Assembly (NCBI GenBank): GCA_022264855.1 | Contig: JABYQU010000010.1 | Coordinates: forward strand, 248,001-312,000 | DNA length: 64,000 bases | Direction: 5' to 3' | Source: Lenzites betulinus | Taxonomy: Eukaryota > Basidiomycota > Agaricomycetes > Polyporales > Polyporaceae | Shown: in pieces, positions 25,034 to 35,538 of the stretch | How the letters are laid out: every line of letters starts with the position of its first letter | Position numbering within the stretch: position 1 is the first letter of the stretch | Made by a program: the position numbers and the translations under genes | The notes under the pieces: generated by a model | Seen by the model: the letters and a program-made list of their open reading frames with translations, nothing else | The model's database searches: none | What the model was told of the DNA's origin: nothing

Positions 25034-25490
25034 ATGGCCACAGCCGCCAGCGCCGAGGCTGCTGCTCAGCTTCTCTTTCCGCCGAACGTGCAGTACAACA
25101 ACTCGCGGCTCTACACGATCAGGTTCTTGTCGTCATGCTTCGCCGGCGCGGTCGCCGGAATACTGGGGCTGGAAAACGTGCTCGGCTTTGCGCTCTTCAT
25201 CTTCTCGACGCTGTTCACGGCCGGGTGCGTGTTCGTGAAGTGCAAGAGCCGGCCTGGGAAGTACGTACCTGGGGGCTGGTGGGAGCTGGTGAACCCCGGG
25301 CAGGAGAACATCTTCTCGTTCGTGCTCGTGTGGACCCTGTTCTACGGTACGTGGCCCACTCCGTCCAGCGCGGCAACCGATCTGTTGGAGGGTGAAACAC
25401 AGGGATCGTGCACGGTAAGTTCGCAGCAGCATGTGATGGGGCTATCAGAGAGATATCAATGGAACATCGACGCTCGCAGTATACGACTGA
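25034..25490 (+). CDS. EMC6: EMC6, ER membrane protein complex subunit 6
   Basis: A small integral ER-membrane subunit of the EMC insertase, which inserts tail-anchored and multipass proteins. The 111-residue protein has a soluble N-terminus, then RFLSSCFAGAVAGILGLENV, two hydrophobic hairpin segments (FALFIFSTLFTAGCVFV) and the family's terminal FVLVWTLFYGIVHVYD. The ending matters: exon 1 (25034-25346) ends in FYG, a 12-nt exon (25403-25414) encodes GIVH, and an 11-nt final coding part (25480-25490) gives VYD and the stop. Lengths sum to 336 nt in frame. Reading through the GTAAGT donor would instead give a non-homologous tail. Divergent with HOM2. Confidence 0.88.
25403..25414 (+). other. 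EMC6: 12-nt coding micro-exon of EMC6
   Basis: GGATCGTGCACG, flanked by ...CACAG and GTAAGT, supplies the conserved GIVH of the EMC6 C-terminus. The upstream intron is 56 nt and the downstream one 65 nt, both normal for this genome. Confidence 0.75.
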
Positions 25491-26091
25491 ATCAGGATCT
25501 CTGGCGAGACGGGCGCGACTGGGGAAGTTCGTTCGGGGCCTGTGCGGGCTGGGAGGCGGAACAAGTATGGTGAGCACACGGTTCCTGCCCCGATGGGCGG
25601 ACGGCGCTGACGGCACGCAGGGGGTTCCGCGGCATGGCGGAGGCCGCGCCGATCGAGGCGAGGGGGCCGACGGCAGTGGGGGATTATAATGAAAACGCAG
25701 ATCAGATCTTGTGGATGGGTGGTAACTAGAGACGGGAGCTGTAGCAATGCGAGCAGGATGGATGGACGCGCGGTGTGGTGAGAACGCGAGTTGGTGATGC
25801 GGGTGGGAGCGCGCAGGCTGAGCACGAGGCAGGCGCGGTGGGAGGCCGGGGAGGACGCTGGGACGGTCAGCCGGGAGACGAGGGCTGTTTCAAGAACGTT
25901 CTGTGGCCGGGGAGGGTTCCGATCGATGTGCGGCCGCGTGGCAGGCCTCGTGGCGAGCACGTGGCGGAGGCGCGCCAGTCTTCAGTCGCGCTCCCTCCCG
26001 GTGCACGGCTATGCATCCCTTGTTTGTCCACTCCTCCACCGCGAAATCATGACTAGCCCCCGCCCGGACCCACACCCTCCTCCCACCCCCC
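25491..26091. other. Intergenic stretch between EMC6 and the DUF6593-like gene
   Basis: No gene recognised. The long minus-strand frame here (25445-25960) has Arg/Pro/Leu-rich composition typical of an antisense or chance GC-rich frame. The last part is a pyrimidine-rich promoter. Confidence 0.5.
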
Positions 26092-26848
26092 ATGTCCGCC
26101 ACATACGCCCTCCTCCAGTTCTCTGCTGATCCCTGGAACGCCCGCTTCGAGGATCCCGAACGCCGCCTCGCCTTCACCGTGTGCGTCCTCCCTCCCCCTC
26201 GCGCCGCCACACCGTCCTAATTATCCTTCGTCCACAGCACCATGGTGCCCACCGCCCCGCACGCCCGCCGTTCGCCCCCGCTGAACACCCGCTTATTCTA
26301 GGTAGACGAGAACCCAAACCTCATCATGAAGATTGCACGTGAGGCCCCGTGGGCGCAACAGCACCCAGACATCATGGGCCCCAACAATTCCTATCTCTAC
26401 TTCGGCCCAAGTCGCACCCCCGGCCACCTCATCTACGGCAACAGCACATACCACACCATGGCGCAGGCGCGCAACCGTAAGAAGGAGACCAGCACGTACG
26501 CGTCTGATAATTCGTGCATCGCGTGCCACCCCGTACCGACTGCACTCTGTCCGCTAGATCGCGATATTTCTGGGCACAGAACGGCCGAGAGTACAAGTGG
26601 CGTGTCGCACCGCAGAGGCTAGAGGTAGGCGCACTGACCGCTCCGCACCCCACAATATACTCGGCAGCTCACGTCCCCCGCAGTGCGTGGACAGCAAGGG
26701 GAATGTGCTCGCCCTGTGGGAGACGAGCCAGCTAGCGGACCCGTTCGCGGCCAAGCTGACTATCAAGCATGCTGCGCTCTCAATAATCACGGAAATCGTG
26801 ACCACCCTGACCCTGAACCGCATTGCGCAGGTATCGAATTGGCAGTGA
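26092..26848 (+). CDS. DUF6593-like Agaricomycete protein
   Basis: No experimentally known function. The pattern resembles the basidiomycete DUF6593 family: an N-terminal strand region (MSATYALLQFSADPWNA), a middle MKIARE...YGNSTYHTM part, then RYFWAQNGREYKWRV, LECVDSKGNVLALWE and a helix ending EIVTTLTLNRI. The five-exon model is 26092-26180, 26238-26244, 26302-26495, 26558-26624, 26684-26848, giving 173 residues. The second exon is only 7 nt. The alternative, a single 123-nt intron with a GTGTGC donor at 26179, also keeps frame but needs a weaker donor and a long intron. No signal peptide or membrane segment is evident. The family assignment is by pattern, without a search. Confidence 0.6.
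26238..26244 (+). other. Putative 7-nt coding micro-exon
   Basis: CACCATG lies between CCACAG and GTGCCC. Both flanking introns (26181-26237 and 26245-26301) are exactly 57 nt, the modal size here. The exon joins FTV and VDENPN in frame, adding TM. Confidence 0.5.
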
Positions 26849-27166
26849 CCGGTAGATTTCGTCTGTCTGGGAGTCCCCTCTATATCCACGCTTATAACGT
26901 ACATGATTGGCCCGTATTCATGCTGGCCGATGGCGGACCATCGCCGACCTGGTGTGCTGCTCCTGCCGTCCCTGTGCTATTACCTCACCGCTCGCTCTGG
27001 GCGACGCGATTGGCAAGTGACGCTCTCTCGACATTGACTTCCGGACCACACATCACAAACTCTACCACCCCGCGGCGTCCTCGAAGAGCGCTGCCGGCCT
27101 CATATCTCAGCGGAACTGAACTCGAGGCGCACGCCGTTCGCACGTACCAAAACCTCCGCGCCGGCC
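26849..27166. other. Short intergenic stretch, convergent genes
   Basis: Shared 3' flank of the DUF6593-like gene and TTC27. Nothing further seen. Confidence 0.55.
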
Positions 27167-30012
27167 TTAATCTTCCTTCCTGATGTCCTCCTGCAGCGTC
27201 GCCAGCCGCGCCCACTCGGGCTCGTCCTCAAAGTCGCGCGTGCGGCCCACGAACGTCCGCACGATGCTCCGCGCCGCGAGCTTCCACTTGAAGCCCGCCA
27301 CCCGCGGCCCGAAGTTGCGCAGCACGTCCACCGTCTCCTCGACCTCGCCCACCGCCTCCCGCCAGCGCGCCACGTCCGTCTCGCCGCGCTCCATCGTGCC
27401 CGCGGGCCCCGCGCGGTACGCGTCCAGGTAGGCGTTCAGCGCGTCCTCGTAGCGCCCCTGCGCTGTGAGCAGCCGCGCCCGCGCGCGGGAGATGCGCGGC
27501 GACGACACGCGCGGCAGGATCGTGCGCTCGAACAGGTCGGTCACTCTCCGCGCGAGCCCGGTGGGCGCGGCGGCGCCCGCCGTTCCCACCTCGGTTGTTT
27601 CCTGGGTGCCGCTGACGGCGGGCGACTCGGCCGTGCCGCGCGTGACGGCGTCGACGAGCTTGTCGAGCACGTCCTCGTCGACGCACGCGGCGCCGTCCTT
27701 GGTGGCGCGCTCCTCGACGACGCGGGTGAGCGCGCGGCACGCCTCGGAGAGCTCGCCGACGTCCATCGCGACGATCATGTAGTTCGCCCACATGCGCCAG
27801 TTGTCGTAGCTGTATTTGATGCCCTGCTTGAGCGCACGGAAGGCGAGAAGCTTGTTCGCGAACGGGACGCGCTTCTCAGCATCTTCCCGCTGGGCTTCCT
27901 GGGCGGCGTTCCCTGACGGCTGCGAAGGCGAGCCGGCGGAGGTGAGTCGGGCCCCGCGGATATTCTTGACGGGAAGGAAAAGGGACGGTTGCTTACCTCG
28001 TCGCTCTCGTCGTCATCTACGGCCACTTTCTGGCCGGCCTGGCCCATGCGCAGGTACACGCTCGCCAGATTGTTCCAGCTCTCGCCGTCCTCGTCATCGA
28101 TGGACACGCACCGGACGAATGCTTCCCGGGCGCCCTCCCAGTCCTCCTCCCGCACGCACGCGCAGCCGAGGATGAACCACGAGCGGCTCAGGAGCGGGTT
28201 GATCGCCACGGCGCGCCGCAGGCAGGCTATCGCATCTGGGAACTTGCCCCGCGCAAAGTAGTACCCGCCGAGCGAGCGCATCGCCCGTCCGGAAGACTCC
28301 TTGGAGATCTCCCAGGCACGCGTATAGTGCTCGAACGCGTGCTCGGCCTCGATATCCCCCAGCAGGCACCAGAGCTTCGCCTCCCGGGCGGCGTCGAGGC
28401 GCCGCTGGCGCACGTCCGAGTGCGCCTTCCCGCGCTCAAGCACCGTGTCCGCCTCCGCCTTCCTGCCCTCGAGCAGGTCGCGCACGATCGCGACCGCGCG
28501 GTCGCCGCGCTCCATCGCCTGCCAGCAGCGCACGACGTCCTCCCACATCTCGAGCCGCTCGAAGACCGCGAGCGCGGACTTGACGACGCCGAGCGCGAGG
28601 AAGCGCAGCGCGAGCTCCTTCTCCATCTCCCACCGGCTCGGGAGCACGAGCGCGTGGATGTGCCGCAGGCGCTCCGCGAGCGGCGCGTCCGCGCTCGGCA
28701 TCTGCTCGACGAGGGCCTGCAGCTGCAGCGTCGCGCGCTCCGCCGTGCGCGTGCGGTGCGCCTCGAGCCGCGAGCGCAGCAGCAGCGCCATCGTGTGCAC
28801 CGACCAGTTGCGCGGGTGCGTGATCACGCGCGCGACGTACGGCGCCATTTGTTCGGCGGTGAGCCCGTGTGCGGGCGAGAGGTTCTTCACGTTCAGGCAG
28901 AGCGCGAGCAGGATCGCCTGGTCGAGCGGGTGCAAAGCGGGTTGCGCGGCGGGGTCGATGCGGCTCAGGCGCGAGCCGGGCGTCCCTGCGGCTGATGAGG
29001 ACGTGAACGCGGTCTGCTCCAGCAGCGTGTCGTCGTTGAGTGCGAGTGTTTCAGGGATCGATGCCGCTGCCGCTTCGGAAGGGTTGCCCGTGGTGGAAGC
29101 ACCTTCGCCAGAGACCTCGCCGTTCGTCTCAGCCGTTGCAGCGGCGTCGGAATCGCCCTCGTCGGCCCGCTCACGCGACTCGGCGAGGAGGACGAGCTGC
29201 GTGAGCTCGGTCTGCTGGAATTTTGTGCGCTTGCCCAGCGCACCGGTAAGCTCATACTCCAGCTGCGTCGCCCGCGCGGCCCGCACGAAGTAGTCGGCTG
29301 CCGATTTGTCATGTCCTACGTAGTGTTCGAGTAAGCCTTGCTCCAGCAATAGACGGCCGGCGATATCTGGCTCGACGGCAAAAGTCTCGAGCAGCGGTGC
29401 TACGGATGTAAACACCTCTGGCGGCACGGCGACGGGCTCGTCCAGGACCTGTTGGTGGATGCGCCATGTCCGCAGCCGCCACCACGGCACGGACTGCAGG
29501 TGCTGGAAGGGGGTGTCCAAGAGCAGCCGCGCGAGCAGCAGGAAGAGCGGCGCCTTAGCGAGGTGGTACGCGGGCTCGCCACCGTAAGCGAGCTCCGCAA
29601 CAGCCTTTTGATGGACGAGATCCTCGGTGACGACCTGCGCGAGTGCAGGGCTGAGCGCGAGCACGTCGAGCGGCCTGATGTCGAGATCGGGGCCCGTCCA
29701 GTTGTCTTGGAGGAACGCATGGAGGCACGCCACCGCACACGCGAGGCGGAGCAGCTCGTCCTCGACGCTCGCGGGCGCCGCAGCGGCCGCGGAAAATTTG
29801 AACCAGGCCGCGAGCGGGCGGGTGGGGAGCGCGTCGGGCGACGCTGTGACCGTGAACAGATCTCGGCTCGGCGCCGTTCTAAGATCGCCAAAATCGCCGT
29901 TTACCACGTTCCGCGCGATTTTTACGACGGGCGCGTCCGCGGATGCGGACAGGCTGTCGTCCCATTTCCCGGTGAGGAGAGCCTTTTCGATGCCCTGGAC
30001 GTCCAGGCCCAT
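27167..30012 (-). CDS. TTC27: TTC27/EMW1 tetratricopeptide repeat protein
   Basis: A conserved eukaryotic TPR protein. The yeast orthologue Emw1 is essential for cell-wall integrity and the human one is linked to Hsp90/R2TP clients. The two exons, 30012-27997 and 27919-27167, are joined by a 77-nt intron (GTAAGC...CGCAG) and give 922 residues. The N-terminal half is alpha-helical without clear repeats and includes a variable, acidic Ala/Ser/Glu insert (about 280-330). Consecutive TPRs are visible in the second half: WCLLGDIEAEHAFEHYTRAW, ARGKFPDAIACLRRAVAIN, SWFILGCACVREEDWEGARE and SWNNLASVYLRMGQ, then FRALKQGIKYSYDNWRMW, the family signature just after the intron. The last 200 residues are helical and end DIRKED. 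Confidence 0.9.
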
Positions 30013-30422
30013 TCTGCTTTCAGGTAAGCGTTAATGAGTATGTGTGAGTACGATGCCCGAAGGCGAAGAGGCAGAGCAGCGGCCGCGGAGAAGAGGAACG
30101 AGGGACCGGCATTTGCCGCTCATTACCTTGTCACTTGTATAGTTTTTTACTGCCATCGATAGCTGACTACAAACTTTCTTGCAGCCACCGCTGACCAAGA
30201 CCACAGCCCAAGACATATGCTTGACATAGGTTACATTGGTCACAGATCTCCCAGAGAATAGACATGCGTGAGTGAGCGAGCGGCGTGCTAGTTAGCTAGG
30301 CAGGACACAGCAGAACAAAGAGCGATCGTCCCACAGCGGCGTCTATGTACATATCGGCCCCATGAACTGTCCAGTCATAGATACTATATATGCAAGAGAA
30401 AATAATCAACGACACCAACCCT
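30013..30422. other. Short intergenic stretch between TTC27 and the Boi-like gene
   Basis: This is TTC27 promoter and 3' flank of the next minus-strand gene. No gene or repeat seen. Confidence 0.55.
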
Positions 30423-33400
30423 TCACCTGAAATAATCCACGGGCGCCGCATGCATGAACGGCCCTGCGGCAACGGAGCCCTTCCCTATCGACAAGGCGAT
30501 GGCCTGCCTCCGGTCCTCCCACGTCCTAAGCGCCCGCAAGAGCTGCACGATCTTGTCCCGCTTCCCCTGGCGGATGTCGTTGATGGACACCGTGCCCATC
30601 TTCACGTCGTTGTCGAGCAGGTAGTCGAAGAGCCTGAACAGGCCGTCCAGCTTGTCGTCGTTCGGGCCCGTCGGGAATGCCGAGTCCGGAACCGGGGGAG
30701 AAGACGCCTTGCCCCTGATGTCCTCGGCTAGCCGCAGAAGCGCGAGCCCGCCGCACAGGGACCCGCTCGCGTCCTTGATCTGCAGCTGGCTCGGAAGGTG
30801 CGAGTTCGCCCATTCAATCAGGTCCCCGTCCACAGGGCCGTCCTGTGCGCATCATTATCACACCAAATTAGCGGGGCACGCGCGCGCACGCAGCAGGCGT
30901 GGAAGGAGAAGGCGGAAAAGAAGACAGAGTTCAGACCGCGCGAGCGAGCTCAACGTAAACTGGACATGCGTACATAATCCGAAGGGCCCTGCGAAGTGCT
31001 CATCCGTCTCAGCTCCCGCGACGGCCGCGGCGGGGCGGGGCTCTTAGGCGTGTTCGCGGTCTTCGCGTGTGGCGGCTCCGACCCGTCGGTCGTCGACACT
31101 GTGTCGTTTGTGAAGAATGACTCGAGACGGGGGCGCTCGGACACCGTACCGTTCTCTTTCTTGGGCATTCCCATGAGGAGCACCTGAGCATCACGGCTGG
31201 ACAGTTGCTCTGGGTTCTCCCTGCGCAATGCCTTCTGCGTTGCATCGCGCGCAGTTGGTGACGGGGGCCGCGGCGCCGGGTTCATCGCTTGGGCGACTGT
31301 CAAGGGGATAGTGGGAATATTGCACGAGGACATGACGGGGTCTGCGCGGAACGGTCAGCGGGTGCGACGCATGCGACACGGCCGTTCACATACTCGAGTA
31401 GTCTCGCGTGATGGTCGCCTTCATGAGCGCCTTCATCCACTCACGGACGACCAATTGCTCGTCCGAGCTGAAGTAGTGCGACTTCTCCGTGTCGTGCACG
31501 ATCCGGAACCCGTACCGTCCGGGGTCGGCGTTCTCGTCCGCCAAGACCTTGTAGCCCACGATGTTCAGATAGCCCTTGATCTTGGTCTCCTGCACAGCCC
31601 GGGGAATATCGATGTAAATGACGGCATGCCGCTAGTACGCAACATTGACACCTACCGTCTTGCTCTCACTCCGTAGCCAATACAGATGGGGCCCCTTGAG
31701 AATGAAATACCGCTGCTTCCAGCTGTTGTAACGGTCGCCCTTCTTACGCAGCCATCCGTTGTGATCGGGGGTGCCAATTTGTTCGAGGATGCTCTGGCCA
31801 GCCTTGAGGGATGGTGCACCAGCAGCCATGGATGCCGCGAGGACACTCCGAGTCGGAACATCTGCAGCCGAAGAAGTCCGTTTGCGCAGGAGATGTGGGT
31901 CACGCGCGCTGTTGGGCGACAGCGACACTGCCCGGTCCTTGCTGTCTTTGCCGTCCTTGCCTTTGGTTTTGACTTTCAACTGTTCCTTCTCCTTCACATT
32001 GTTAGTCTCCTCAGGCACCGCAATCTTCTCGAGCTTAAGCTTCTCGTCCTTGACGTCTGCAGAACCGTCAGACGTTCCAGGGCGACCATTGGAGCGCTTG
32101 TCGCGGAACCTGGAGAACGTGCTCAGGTGGGGTTTATCGGCTTCAGGCTTCTCTCCGACGCTGACGACGCAGTGCGATGAATACGTAAAGATGCAATGAG
32201 GATGTGAAGTAAACTCACTTTGACAGTCGCGGTGGCGGCTTCCTGTGTTTCCCCAGGGTACCGGTGAAAGAGGCCCCGAAGAGACTGAGGCGGTCAGGTT
32301 TGGTCCCGTCGATGCTCCGGTTGCGCTTGCTGCGCCGTCGGACAACCTGCTGTTCGCCCTCGGGGGAACCCAAAGCATCGGGAGTCGTGACGGGGGTACC
32401 GCCGCCGGAGTGCTGGCTCGCAGTATCCTTGACTGAGGACGGCTTTTCCCTCAGTGAACCAGAGTCCCGTCCGAACAGACGGCGCTTGTTCTTGGGTTCC
32501 TTAGTTCTGACGCTCTCCGTCTGCGCAAACAGCTTCCTTCAGCTGCCTCATTGACGCGAACTGAGACGAAGACGCACCTCGCTCATGACGGCACGCTCAT
32601 CCTTAATCGAGCCGGAGGCTCTGCCCTGAATGGCGGAAACCTTCTCCCCCAGGGCGCTGTCGCTGGGTGACAACACCAGCTGGGCAGGTCGGCCCTTCTG
32701 ATATGACGGAATTAGCACACGTCCTTCAGAAGTAGGTCGATGACATACAGCCTCTTTAGCTTGCGGAGGAAGGCCCAGACCGAGACCAACCACCGTACGT
32801 CCGCGGGCTTCGTCTTCCAAGTTTATAGCGCTGCCATTGTTGATAGAAACAGGATCGGACGCTCGCCAGCCGTTTCTCCCAGCAGGTGAGAACTCCCCGG
32901 TACTCAAGGGGGCGTCACCGCTTGAAATAGAAGTAAGCCCAGCAGAAGCCAGCCCGTTGGGTAATGAGGGAGACGGGGGCGGATATAAGGGTGAGTTCAT
33001 GAGACTCTGATGGGCAGAGCTCTGTATCGACTGGGAGTGAGAGTGGGACGGGTGCGAGTGGTGCGAGCCCGGGTAATGGAAGGACTGGGTGAGGGAACGT
33101 GGCGTGAGCGCGGGCGCGGGGTGTGGCTCCGATTCGGTGACTGAGGGTGGCCGGCGGAGCTCAGAGATGGCGTTGACGATACGGACGCGTTTGCCAAACG
33201 CGACGATACCAAGCTCTGTCTTGAGAATGTTCGCATCGAGCTCGAGCAGAACGTCTCCCGTGATCTCTTGCTCTGCATTACGAAGTCAGAGTCGAGTGAA
33301 GTGGATATACGTTGTGGTCTTACCAGTGAATTGGTCGCAGACGCCCTGATCAAAGCCTTTCGACTTCAACCATTCTACAACCTCCTCGACGCTCCATTCT

Positions 33401-35074
33401 GAAGGGTGCGTGCCGGACTTCTTGGCGCCGTTCATAGATCCGTGCGGTGTCGATGTCTGAAACGATCCCACAGTGGTAGCCGGAGTGAGCGTCTGCTGAA
33501 TACCCGCAGCACTGCTTGGGACGTATGAGCCGGTGGACGAAGCGGTTGGCGATGGTAGCGCAGATGTCGCCGAGAACGGGAGCTGCTCAGCGGCCTTCAT
33601 GGTACTAGGCGTAGTAGTGATTATAGGCGCTACGACGGGTGCGGGCTCCTCGTGTTGAACGACAGGACTGGAAGGCGTGGCGGCCCGTTGAGCCTCAATC
33701 GGGGTAGGGAGCGTTTCTGGCTCTGACGCGGTGAGAGCAACAGGAGAAGAGGTCATCGGGGCGATGAGCGAGGAGGCAGAGTCAGGGAATGTAGAGGCAG
33801 TAGCGGTGAGGAGGTCGGTTTCATCGGGCACCACATACTTCGAGGACGGAATAATGCTCTCGTCCGAGATAGCTGAAGTCGGTGCTTGAGGGGTAGCAGG
33901 CACGGTGTCCTTCGATTCGTCGTCTTCCTCCTCCACCTCTGCGATCCTGGGGTATTGCTGGTGTCTCCGCGGGCTGCGAGGCGCCTCATCATCTTCGGCG
34001 TCGCTCTCGTCGCTCACTTCGACATCGATAGGGGGTATCATCGGGCGCGGTTGCTCCTCCGCCTCGCGAGCCTGGCGCTGCTCATTCTCCCGCTGCGCTC
34101 TCTCGGCCAGCTTAGCGCGCGCGTCTTTGTGCCATCCAGCATCATCCTCCGTGTCCGCGTCGTGATCGTCCTCCGTTTCGGTTTCAGATCGCTCGCTGTA
34201 GTCTCCGTGCGAGCTTGCGAAACTGAACGAGCGCGCGCCGTCCCGGTCGTTCCGGCCGAGCTGTTCGATGGCCTTCTGGACGTCGGTCATGGTAGCACGC
34301 ATCATGACGTCGCCATTACTGGGCTTTCGCTGTCGTTCGCTCTCTGTAGGACTTTCCCTTGCATCGTCGTGCGCTTGACTAGTTTCAGGTACCTCTTGTA
34401 GGGGTTGGAGAGCGCTCGCGCCAGCGCCATCTTGGGGAGCTGCGGGATCCGAGGATGACGGAGTTGTATCCGGGAAGGCTATGGTGGAAGAGGGAGGATT
34501 GGGTGAAGTGTAGCTCTGAGGAAAGAGGCCGCTTTGACCGGCGGGATTGCGACCCTGTAAAGCACAGTAAATGGAACTGAACGAATAAAACGAATAAAAT
34601 ATCATGACGTCGGGCGGGAAAGTCAAAAGCGAATCTCGAAGCTTGAGGACCGGCCATCGACGATTATATGTCCCCGGCCCACACCGCACGCGCCCCCTTC
34701 ACGCCTATCATGTCTGCCAAGAGCTACGCCGTTGTCCCTCAAGTCTGGAGAGATGACAGCGTTGCGCAGACCGACAACAGCACGCTCTGGGTTGGCGCGA
34801 ACTAACATGCGTTTCTCATTTCAGCCACGCAGATGAGCGGTCCTGCAGGCGCAGAGCATGGGATTAAAGTGCGCCGTAGCAGGACACGGCCATGTGCTCG
34901 CGCGGTCCCGGCGAAATTGTTCAGAGCCTGGGCGAAGCGTAGACTTACCTGCCACCAGCCGTCTCCGTAGAGGTCATCCTTCTCGATGACCTCTATCCGG
35001 TCGCCAACTTTGAAGGAAACTTCGTCCGGGTTCTCCGGTGCGAAATCATGCAGCGCATATACATACTCTGGCAT
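30423..35074 (-). CDS. Boi/Pob1-like polarity protein: SH3-SAM-PH with C-terminal CH-like segment
   Basis: A cortical scaffold for polarised growth, by analogy with yeast Boi1/Boi2 and fission-yeast Pob1, which link Cdc42, formin and exocyst at growth sites. The SH3 starts at residue 3 (YVYALHDFAPENPDEVSFKVGD, then ALYD-like GDGWWQ) and is interrupted by a 394-nt intron (34555-34948) before GRNPAGQSGLFPQSY. A long Ser/Pro/Glu-rich linker leads to a SAM domain (WSVEEVVEWLKSKGFDQ...LLELDANILKTELGI). More low-complexity Lys/Ser sequence follows, then a PH domain (NGWLRKKGDRYNSWKQRYFI...YFSSDEQLVVREWMKAL). After another intron comes a calponin-homology-like helix bundle (DLIEWANSHL, LCGGLALLRLAEDI, LFRLFDYLLDNDV) ending HAAPVDYFR. 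About 1,250-1,300 residues. Middle exon limits are approximate. Confidence 0.85.
34710..34805 (+). other. 31-codon open frame antisense in the Boi-like intron
   Basis: On the plus strand a clean ATG frame (MSAKSYAVVPQVWRDDSVAQ..., 31 residues) lies wholly inside the 394-nt intron of the Boi-like gene. It is followed by CTAAC...TTCTCATTTCAG (34802-34824), which looks like a fungal intron 3' end in the same orientation. There is no similarity known to me. It may be chance or a small antisense transcript. Confidence 0.15.
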
Positions 35075-35538
35075 CTTGAGGACTAGGGATGTCTCCCTAG
35101 GAAGGGTGTACGAGGCCAGAGATACACAGTGAGACTATGGCACAGAAAAGAGAAAGCGGACGAAGGAGAGTGGAGGTATGAGAGTTAGCTGGCAGGTTAG
35201 AATAGGTGGGGCCTCGGGGGCGACGATGGGTAAACCGACGAGGTAGACGGTGGGGAGAGAAGTCAGCACGAGCTCGACTCTCCCACCGCCGCCAGCGCCT
35301 TTACGTCCGTTCCCTCCGGCTCGCCCGTCGGCGCTCTCGGTTCAGCTCGCACCGATCCCGGTCCGGCTCCTCTGCGGGAAACCGCTCCACGCCTCTGCCC
35401 CAGTCTGCCCCTGATCCGCATCGACCTGCCGCAGCGCTGCGTTCATTCGCGTTCACGAACCGCACACTCCTCGCCGCGTCCGCTGTCCTCGACGTGCACA
35501 ACGACGCACACGCCCAGAGGCTGCATTCCAGGGTCGGC
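35075..35538. other. Divergent promoter region
   Basis: 464-bp gap between the Boi-like gene (minus) and the next plus-strand gene. The plus strand is open further upstream, to 35206, in Arg/Ser-rich frame, but the ATG at 35539 is the better start. No other element seen. Confidence 0.5.

Noticed and set aside
27228..27791. 187-codon minus-strand frame inside TTC27
   Set aside because: Alternative frame of the TTC27 second exon, Arg/Gly/Ala biased.
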